A DNA stretch of 64,000 nt. It comes from DASZIT01 sp052143315. Lineage in GTDB: Bacteria; Actinomycetota; Acidimicrobiia; Acidimicrobiales; RAAP-2. A program made the translations under genes and the position numbers. Location of the stretch: assembly GCA_052143315.1 (NCBI GenBank), contig JBKQTE010000079.1:1-64000 (forward strand), written 5' to 3'. The notes under the pieces are model-generated. The model had not been told where the DNA came from. It made no database searches and was given only the letters and a program-made list of their open reading frames with translations. How positions within the stretch are numbered: the stretch's first letter is position 1; every line of letters starts with the position of its first letter. This document shows positions 41,701 to 48,600 of this stretch, piece by piece.

Positions 41701-42792
41701 TACGAGTCCGCCTATCCGGCCGACGCCGCCACCGATCCGAGCGGTGCCCAGGCATCCGGGTTCCCCGGCAAGCGCCAGGGGCTGGGCTTCCTGTCGTCGC
41801 CGATCATCACCGACGTCACCGGCTCCGGCCAAGCCTCGGTGATCGAGGGCGGCGATACCTCCTCGATCACCGCGGTGGCCGCCTCGGGGGCCGAGGCCCC
41901 CGGCTTCCCCAAGTTCACCACCGGGTGGGATCTCTACGCCCCGGCCGCCGGCGACCTGCTCTCCAACGGCCACGTCGACCTGGTAGCCACCACCCGGGAG
42001 GGCTACCTCTACGCCTGGGCCACTCCGGGGAAGGCCACCGCCAACACCCAGTGGTGGAGCGGGCGTCACGACGAGTACAACTCCGGCAACTACGGGGTCG
42101 ACAGCCGGCCGCCCGGGGTGCTCCGAGACCAGCGTTGGACGGCGGGCAGCACCAGCTCGCCAGCGACCGCCACCTTCGTCGCACCGGGCGACAACTGGTA
42201 CGACGGGGAGGTGGCCCGGTACCGGGTGACCTTCGCCCCGTCAGGCCACCAGGAGGACGTGGCGCCCTTGGGCGCGGCCGGGACCACCCAGAGCGTCACC
42301 GGGCCGCCGGGGACCACCGGCATCCGGGTGGTGGCCGAGGACGCGGCTGGCAATGTCAGTCCGGCCGCCGTCTTCGGCGCCGCACCGCCCACCCTGCCGG
42401 CCGACGGCGGCGGGTACCTGCAGGTGTCGGCCGATGGCGGGGTGTTCGCCTATGGCAGCGAGTCGTTCCACGGGTCGATGGGAGGCACTCCCCTGAACAA
42501 GCCGGCGGTGGGCATGGCCGCCACCCCCGACGGCGGGGGCTACTGGCTGGTGGCCTCGGACGGGGGTGTGTTCGCCTTCGGGGACGCCGGATTCCACGGG
42601 TCGATGGGAGGCAAGGCCCTCAACCGGCCGATCGTCGGCATCACCCCGACCGCCGACGGCGGGGGCTACTGGATGGACGGCGCCGACGGTGGTGTGTTCA
42701 GCTACGGCGACGCCGGGTTCTACGAGTCCGCCGGGAGCCGGGAACTGGCGGCTCCCGTTGTCGGCGGAAGCGGGCCGGCCCTCGTCCAGTAA
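38758..42792 (+). CDS. Secreted subtilase-like protein with propeller and surface repeats
   Basis: A secreted protein of about 1344 residues. GTG at 38758 has GGGGGA upstream and gives a signal peptide (MVAAALAIGVLPVLTS...). Residues about 60-440 resemble peptidase S8: a His in YGHANSQ (206), the oxyanion Asn in EASNDF (286) and the Ser in GSTSESTPTTGG (341) are present, but the first triad residue lies in VTIAYVEGGINW, Glu75 instead of Asp. Residues about 590-1130 carry FG-GAP/VCBS-like propeller segments (LADLEGNGVLDIVAAGGDG). A fibronectin-like stretch and three 42-residue DGGVFAFGDA repeats close the protein. It may be a surface protease of altered chemistry or an inactive scaffold. Confidence 0.72.
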   Translation: MSHIGGSRTLGRRGRRTAMVAAALAIGVLPVLTSAPPPAAAAVQVSADGPTGMDLDAAWADYTTGDPNVTIAYVEGGINWHLSDAATLAGAVAVNWHATPVPCTGATLATATMVVGGVTKPCATVYSSDEADYDPDGSGIVDATQWADDPRVHDSNHNGVIDPEDLIAAFSDGIDHEGLGYTNDISGWDFYDNQNDPATIDTAYGHANSQMDVIHHECPRCTILPIKAGDEALDPTDNLAKAWQFAADEGAKVIVSVTADLGYSAFARQVIDELHQKGVIVVEASNDFDSTDHQGGMYWPYVLPGNGAVPTPDGTKWTRSDLTSWGTHAMFTVATGGGSTSESTPTTGGILGLLLSYGDLAFSRHLIPQPLTGPEAVQVLAETAKPFTDPTLGWPGTPVTPGSPDDWSEQYGYGMPDLADAMAQVAAGSAPAAAAIESPDWYSTFDPTATSAVPVTGSIEAATPSTDFTWSLEAATGGQPADGTFVTIGSGAGTGSFSGTLGTLDLSTIPASFYEAPAALSTDKADSTNDQYAVTFRLVVTESGGLISEDRRAVDVTHDPSLLLGYPKAIDPGSAGAGSAGPTGTDSRASAESSPQLADLQGTGQLDEIFGDSSGTVHAIDPSTGDELPGWPVHVQAEAGFVPHAGIDPGDQPIIGTVAVGDLDHNGLLSVVVSTVDGTVDVFDSAGQLDPGWPQRMDIGVAPPAIPRPEEPNVRLPVTEATASPILADLEGNGVLDIVAAGGDGYLHAWRPDGQPVPGWPVKVALPSSFRVKAGYTLEDDQRLVATPTAAWLDGKISGDGPNGEDTPPDIVERSQFTQITGPGTQPLPFSEVFAYGPSGNLLPGWPTTVQGLVEFYGSAQDAITEGSSSPVAADVDGSGRDVVADSPVWTPPVEISGSGQVVGSYGSSSSAITSLLATEAAAGGSAATCQTHPPPDTPISFASSGAFGTVGGSLVYAQAQIGAASFGCLQYPDAGLALNEYESAYPADAATDPSGAQASGFPGKRQGLGFLSSPIITDVTGSGQASVIEGGDTSSITAVAASGAEAPGFPKFTTGWDLYAPAAGDLLSNGHVDLVATTREGYLYAWATPGKATANTQWWSGRHDEYNSGNYGVDSRPPGVLRDQRWTAGSTSSPATATFVAPGDNWYDGEVARYRVTFAPSGHQEDVAPLGAAGTTQSVTGPPGTTGIRVVAEDAAGNVSPAAVFGAAPPTLPADGGGYLQVSADGGVFAYGSESFHGSMGGTPLNKPAVGMAATPDGGGYWLVASDGGVFAFGDAGFHGSMGGKALNRPIVGITPTADGGGYWMDGADGGVFSYGDAGFYESAGSRELAAPVVGGSGPALVQ
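42405..42765 (+). repeat. Three coding copies of the 42-residue DGGVFAFGDA repeat
   Basis: In-frame repeats at the C-terminus of the subtilase-like protein: GYLQVSADGGVFAYG, GYWLVASDGGVFAFG and GYWMDGADGGVFSYG begin successive units. They match the repeats of the CHAP protein at 15889-17316. Confidence 0.75.
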
Positions 42793-42861
42793 TCGAGCGG
42801 CACACCGTAGGTCGGCACCTGGCGCCGAGAAGATCCACGTAGGGGACCTGGAGGAGAAGCG

Positions 42862-43833
42862 ATGCAGACACGGCTGACGGAGATACTCGGCATCGAGCAC
42901 CCGGTGATGTTGGCCGGGATGGGAGGTGTCTCCTATGCGCCTCTGGTGACCGCTGTCTCCGACGCCGGCGGGTTCGGCTGCCTGGGTGCCTCCACCATGA
43001 GCACGGAGCGCATGGTGGAGGAGATCGCCGCGGTCCGCGCCGCCACCGACAAGCCGTTCGGCGTCGACCTGCTGACGGCCATGCCCGGGGACCTGGTGGG
43101 CCAGGTAGAGCAGATCATCGCCGGCGGTGCCACGGTGTTCGTGGCGGGACTGGGGGTGCCCGGAGAGGTGGTCGACCTGTGCCATCGGAACAATCTGCTG
43201 GTGGTGAACATGTGCGGCAAGGTCGACCACGCCCGACGGGCCGTCGACGCCGGGTGTGATTTGGTGGTGGCCCAGGGCACCGAGGCCGGCGGCCACACCG
43301 GCACGGTGGCCACCATGCCGCTCGTTCCCCAGGTGGTCGACGCGGTCGGCAGCCAGGTCCCGGTAGTAGCGGCGGGCGGGATCTTCGACGGCCGGGGACT
43401 GGCGGCGGCGTTGGCATTGGGCGCCGATGGCGTGTGGATCGGCACCCGCTTCATCGCCACCCCGGAGGCGAGGGCGGTGCCTGGGTACAAGGACGCCCTG
43501 ATACGCACGGCGGAGGACGGCACCGTGGTCAGCCGGGCCTTCTCCGGAAAGACGATGCGGGTCGTCCGTAACGAGTACACCTCGTTCTTCGAGGAGCATC
43601 CTGGTGAGCTGACGGCGTTCCCGGCCCAGCTCGGCCGCTCCATGCGCGACGGCGCCTTCCACCTGGGCGGGGGGGAGGAGACCGACGGGATCGATCCGGC
43701 CCGCGAGTGCTACCCGACCGGTCAGGGGGTCGGCGCCGTCCAGACGCTGATTCCGGCGGCCACCCTGGTCGGGCAGATCGTCAGCGAGGCCACCGACGTC
43801 CTGGCCGCCATGGGCAGGCTGGTCGCCGGCTGA
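42862..43833 (+). CDS. Nitronate monooxygenase-family FMN protein
   Basis: A 323-residue TIM-barrel flavoprotein of the 2-nitropropane dioxygenase family. PVMLAGMGGVSYAPLVTAVSDAGGFG is followed by the flavin-proximal QGTEAGGHTGTV and AAGGIFDGRGLAAALALGADG. It is related to the IpdC-like gene at 10468 but lacks the CoA-transferase context. GGAGGAG lies six bases before the ATG. It may oxidise a nitronate or act on an acyl-CoA; the context, between a surface protein and an alpha/beta hydrolase, does not decide. Confidence 0.82.
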   Translation: MQTRLTEILGIEHPVMLAGMGGVSYAPLVTAVSDAGGFGCLGASTMSTERMVEEIAAVRAATDKPFGVDLLTAMPGDLVGQVEQIIAGGATVFVAGLGVPGEVVDLCHRNNLLVVNMCGKVDHARRAVDAGCDLVVAQGTEAGGHTGTVATMPLVPQVVDAVGSQVPVVAAGGIFDGRGLAAALALGADGVWIGTRFIATPEARAVPGYKDALIRTAEDGTVVSRAFSGKTMRVVRNEYTSFFEEHPGELTAFPAQLGRSMRDGAFHLGGGEETDGIDPARECYPTGQGVGAVQTLIPAATLVGQIVSEATDVLAAMGRLVAG

Positions 43834-43882
43834 ACGACTCCCCAAACCGGAGAGTGGACGACTACTGTCGCGAACGATCACC

Positions 43883-44962
43883 ATGACCGAACCGACCAGC
43901 CCCCTCCCCCAGGGCGGCACACGCCCGACACGACGGCCGTTCCCGGACCGAATCCCAGCGGGCAGCTTCGTGCAGGCGCTCCGCCGGACGATGAAGTCCG
44001 AGGTCCGGATGGTGCCCGGCACCATCACCGTCGACGGCCGCAAGCTCCACTACGCGGTGTCGGACAACGAGCGGGCGGTGGGACCGGACGGACCCGGCAC
44101 CCCGCCGGTGTGGGCCATCAACGTCCACGGCTACTTCGCCGGGGGTGGGATGTACTGGCGGGAGAGCGTCCGCCTGGCCGAGGCGCTGGGCTGGCGCCTG
44201 GTGAACCCGAGCCTGCCCGGCTTCGGTGGCAGCGACGCGCTGCCGTGGGACGGGGTGTCCATGGCCACCCTGGCCGACCAGCTCACGGCGGTCAACGAAC
44301 ACGTGGGCGCGGGGCCGGCCGTGATCCTCGGCCACTCCATGGGTGGGGCGGTCGCCATCCAGTACGCCACCACCCACCCCGATCGGACGTTGGGCATCAT
44401 CTACCGCGACGGCGTGGGTACCCCGGCGTGGAAGAAGCGGACCGGATGGATCCCCACCGTCTGGGGCCCACTGGCGCCGGACCTGGCGGCCATGGCCGAT
44501 CTGGTGTACTCGGTGGCCGTCGACGTCCCCGACCTGTTCGTCGGACGGATGTACTCGACCATGCGGTCCATGCTCCCCGACGCCCGGAAGAACATGCGGT
44601 CGGTGACCCAGACCATGCCGGTGGGCAACATGCTGATGGCGGTCGACCAGCGGGACGAGATCCGCCGGCTGGCCGGGCGCGGCGACATTCCCATTCTGCC
44701 GGTGTGGGGCGTGTCCGACCGTATAGCTCACCCGGCCACCGCCGCCGAGTTCGCGCAGGCGTCGGGCGTCAAGGTCCAGTGGGTCCCGGGCGGACACAGC
44801 TGGATGCTGGCCCGACCGCAGGGGCAGGCCGAGGTGCTCCGCTACCTCGAGCGCGGGAACCAGTTCCTCGAAATGATCGATGAGCGGTGGCGCCAGCTTG
44901 ACGCCCGACCGGGCATGCCCGGCGTCCGGACCAGGCCCCCCACCATGCGCATCGTCGGCTAG
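43883..44962 (+). CDS. Alpha/beta hydrolase
   Basis: A 359-residue alpha/beta-hydrolase fold enzyme. NVHGYFAGGGMYWRESVRLAE gives the oxyanion-hole region, LGHSMGGAVAIQY the nucleophile elbow (Ser), PVWGVSDRIA the acid Asp, and VPGGHSWMLARP the catalytic His. There is no signal peptide, so it is cytoplasmic. Esterase, lipase-like or C-C bond hydrolase are all possible. It follows the nitronate-monooxygenase-like gene by 49 bases on the same strand and may be co-transcribed. TACTGT at 43863 could be its own -10. Confidence 0.8.
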   Translation: MTEPTSPLPQGGTRPTRRPFPDRIPAGSFVQALRRTMKSEVRMVPGTITVDGRKLHYAVSDNERAVGPDGPGTPPVWAINVHGYFAGGGMYWRESVRLAEALGWRLVNPSLPGFGGSDALPWDGVSMATLADQLTAVNEHVGAGPAVILGHSMGGAVAIQYATTHPDRTLGIIYRDGVGTPAWKKRTGWIPTVWGPLAPDLAAMADLVYSVAVDVPDLFVGRMYSTMRSMLPDARKNMRSVTQTMPVGNMLMAVDQRDEIRRLAGRGDIPILPVWGVSDRIAHPATAAEFAQASGVKVQWVPGGHSWMLARPQGQAEVLRYLERGNQFLEMIDERWRQLDARPGMPGVRTRPPTMRIVG

Positions 44963-44982
44963 CTGTCGGGGCCTCCAGGCGG

Positions 44983-45663
44983 CTACAGGTAGGAGGTGCC
45001 GACTCCCACCACGCCGGCGCCGGAAGCCACCCAGCCGTTGCCCCCGCTGGACGAGGCGGTGACGTGGGCCACGGCGGGGACAGGTCCGATTCCCGACGGC
45101 GATGTGGGCGAGTGCCGGAGCGACGGCAGGAACTCGATGAGCAGGATGGCCACCACCAAGAAGAGGACCAATCCGGCGTACCGCCTGATGATCGTCACGG
45201 CCAGCTGGGAGCCGCGAGGGCGGGGCCCCTCTACCAGAGAGGGAGCCTTCGAGTGTGCGGCGGGTGGCGCCACCATCGGGGCCGGCGCGGTGATCACCGC
45301 CGACCCGAGGTCGAAAGTGGTGGCAGGAGGAGTCGAACCGTTGCCGCCGATGGGCGCTAGCGGGCCCGCGGGCGCTGGCTGTCCAAAGGTGTCGGGGATG
45401 AGCGGCGCGGCGACCGGCTCCGGTTGGCGGCCGAGGACTGGTGCACCGCTGGTGAAGAACTCGGACCCGGTGGGCTGCGACCGCGGCGCGGCCGGGGGAT
45501 CATACGCGGCCGGGAGCCCGGTGAGCGGGTCCACTCCGGCCGAGGGCCCAGCGGGCGCCGGGGGCGGGGCCATGGCGGCAGGAGACGGTGGCGTGGGTGC
45601 TCCGGCGTTCTGCTCCTGAGCCCGTTTCTTGTTCAGCTGCTTCCGGCTGAGTGCGAAGTCCAT
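44983..45663 (-). CDS. Single-pass membrane protein coupled to the fused Liv transporter
   Basis: Not recognised. The 226-residue protein starts one base into the stop of the giant transporter gene (TGATG at 45661-45665), so it is translated with it. The first 160 residues are cytoplasmic, Pro/Ala/Gly-rich and largely disordered, after a short basic start DFALSRKQLNKKRAQEQ. One hydrophobic helix (RRYAGLVLFLVVAILLIEFLPSL, residues about 160-182) is followed by a short outside tail. The proline-rich composition mirrors the C-terminal tail of the transporter, suggesting that the two interact or were derived from each other. Confidence 0.6.
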   Translation of the reverse strand: MDFALSRKQLNKKRAQEQNAGAPTPPSPAAMAPPPAPAGPSAGVDPLTGLPAAYDPPAAPRSQPTGSEFFTSGAPVLGRQPEPVAAPLIPDTFGQPAPAGPLAPIGGNGSTPPATTFDLGSAVITAPAPMVAPPAAHSKAPSLVEGPRPRGSQLAVTIIRRYAGLVLFLVVAILLIEFLPSLRHSPTSPSGIGPVPAVAHVTASSSGGNGWVASGAGVVGVGTSYL

Positions 45664-48600
45664 CAGGCACTCCCTTCCGGCTTGTCGGGCGGAGGCGGCG
45701 GTGGTGGCGGTGCCGTCGACACGAACCCGGGTGGCGGGGGCGGTGGCGGCGGCGGCGGGGGTGGCGGGGGTGGCGGGGGTGGCGCGCCCGCGGGCCCTGG
45801 TGGCGGCGGCGGGGTCACGGTGGACGCGAACCCGGGGGAAGGTGGCGGTGCGAGGGGCGTCAAGCCGGGTGGCACCGGCGGCACAGTGGGTGCGAATCCC
45901 GGCGTGGGCGACGCAAGGGACGCGAACCCGGCCGGCACGGGTGGCGAAGGGGCGAACCCGGGGGGCGCAGGGGACGCAGAGCCTTGCGGCACGGGTGGCG
46001 ACGGGGCGAACCCGGGCGGCACGGGTGGCGACGGGGCGAACCCGGGGGGCGCCGCGGACGCAGACCCTTGCGGCACGGGTGGCGACGGGGCGAACCCGGG
46101 GGGCGCAGGGGGCGCAGACCCTTGCGGCACGGGCGGCGACGGGGCGAACCCGGGGGGCGCAGGGGGCGCAGAGCCTTGCCGCACGGGTGGCGACGGTGCG
46201 AACCCGGGGGGCACGGGGGGCGAGGAGGCGTATCCGGGCGGAAGGGGGGGCGAGGAGGCGTACCCGGGCGGAAGGGACGAGGACCCGCCCGATCCACCGA
46301 CGCCCGCGCCCACCGGTACCGGTGCCTCGACCGCGGGGACCGGCTCCACCGTGGCAGGGGCCTGGGTCCGCGTCCCCGACCGGCGGCCGCCGACGTCCTC
46401 CGTGCCGAGGTAGGCAGCCACCACGGCCGGGTCGTTCAGCACCTCCGAGGTGTCCCCCTGGGAGATCACCTCGCCGAGGTGCATGCAGAACAGGCGATCG
46501 GCGACCGACGACACCAGGGGGACGTCGTGCTCGATCACCACGAACGCCGCCCCGGTCTGGTCCCGGAGCCCGAGCAGGAGCTCGGCCAGCGCCTCGCTCT
46601 CGCGCTGGGCGATGCCCGCCGTCGGCTCGTCGAGAAGCAGGACCGTCGGATTGTGGGCTACCGCGCACGCCAGCTCGAGCACGCGCCGCGTGCCGGTGGA
46701 GAGCTCGGCGACGAACCTGTCGCGGAACCGGGTCAGGCCCATCTCCACGATGAGCTCCTCGACCCGCTGACGGAGCGCTTCCTCGGACACCACCACGCTC
46801 GGCAGGCCCAGCGCCTCGGCCAGCGGGTCGTGGACCGGAATGGACTGCTCGAGGGAGGTGGCCAGCGCATCGACGACCGTCAGCGAGGGGAAGAGGCGGG
46901 CGTCCTGGAAGACCCGCCCCAGGCCCTTTTCGGCCCGGCGAGCCGGCGACAGCCGGGTGATGTCGTGGCCGTCCAATATCACCTGGCCCTGATCAGGCAG
47001 GGTGAATCCCGAGCAGATGTCGAAGAGGGTCGTCTTGCCGGCCCCGTTCGACCCGATGATGCCGACGATCTCCCCCGGTGCGACGGCCAGGTTCACGTCG
47101 TGCAGTGCCGACAGCCCACCGAAGTGCTTGGACACGTTGACCACCGCGAAGGCTGGCCCGCCGGGGGCGGAACCGACCGGCAGCCCGGGCGTCGAGGGCT
47201 GCAGCGCCGCGTCCGACGAGCGGCTCTTGGCCCTCCGGGCCGCGTGCATGAACACTGAGCGCAACAGCTTCGGCTGCTGGGAAAGGTCGGGGGTGGGACC
47301 GGAGAACCGCACCCGGCCCCGCTCCATGAAGATCGCCCGGCTGGAGATGGCCGTGGCGACGTTGACCGACTGCTCGACGATGACCACCGTCACGCCGCTG
47401 GCCGCCAGAGCCCGGATCACTTCGAGCAGCTGGACCACGACGGACGGGGCCAGCCCCAGCGAGAGCTCATCGATCATCAGGATCTTGGGATGGCAGAGCA
47501 GTGCCTGGGCCAGCGACAACATCTGCTGCTCACCACCGGACAGCAGGCCCGCCCGCTGGTCGAGACGTTCCCTCAGGACAGGGAAGAGGGTGAGGACCCG
47601 TTCCGTGGCCGCGTCGGCGAACACCGGGTCCTTGTGGTACCGCCGGGCCGTCCACGCCGCCAGCCGCAGGTTCTCGCTGACCGACAGGGACTGGAAGATG
47701 CCGCGACCGCCCAGGACGGTGACCAGGCCGGCCTGGACGCGCTGCACCGGGGCGAGCCCGTCGATGTCGCTCCCGATGAACGTGACATCACCCTTCTTCG
47801 TTCGCAGCAGGCCGGCCACCGTGCGGAGCACGGTCGTCTTCCCGGCACCGTTGGTCCCGAGCAGGGCGATGACCTCGCTCTGCCCGATGCCGATCTCCAC
47901 GTCATGGAGCACCATCGACAGGTCGCCGTAGCCTGCGTCGACCGACTGCAGCGCGATCACGGCCGCCTTGTTGCCCGCCGGTCCGGCGTCGGGGGCGGCA
48001 CCGCCCGCACTGGCCGCCGCGCCCTCCATCTCCTGCTCCTCCATGGCGCCGATCCGCAGTGCGGCCGCCTGGGTGGCGGTGAGGTTCGGCGGGAGCGTCA
48101 CCGCCGGTTCGGGTCCGGCCGCGGCCTCGAGCGCGGCCGGGGTCGACGTGGTGGCCGACCTGGCGCGGAACCTGGCGTCGATCTTGGCCAGGCTCAGGTC
48201 ACGCAGGCGGAAGACCAGCCCCCCCAGCCCTTCGGGGAGGAAGAGCAGCAGCAGCAGCAGGCCGGCGCCCGTCGCCAGGAGTTGGAGGCTGTTCGGAAGG
48301 AAGTAGGCGACCGACTGGACGTAGACGGCGCCGAGGATGGCACCGGTGACCGACCCCAGGCCGCCGATGACCACCATGACGAAGACGGTGATGGAGAGGT
48401 CGGGCGGCAGACCGCCGGACTTGATCCCCTGGAGGCCCACCTCGTACAGGCTGCCGGCCACGCCGGCGATGGCCCCCGAGATGATGAAGGCGAGGAGCTT
48501 GGTCCGCAGCGGGCTGATCCCGTAGGCCGCGGCGGCTCGGGAGTTGTCCCTGACAGCGATGATGTTCCGCCCGGTCCGGCCTTTCCGGAGGTTGTTGGTG

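Noticed and set aside
42862..43833. Second nitronate-monooxygenase-like gene as another ipdC
   Set aside because: It has no CoA-transferase neighbours, is shorter, and has a different sequence around the flavin loop (QGTEAGG vs QGGEGGG).
45920..46270. Regular repeats resembling a CRISPR or minisatellite array
   Set aside because: Units are in frame with the transporter gene, there are no unique spacers, and unit length is a multiple of three.
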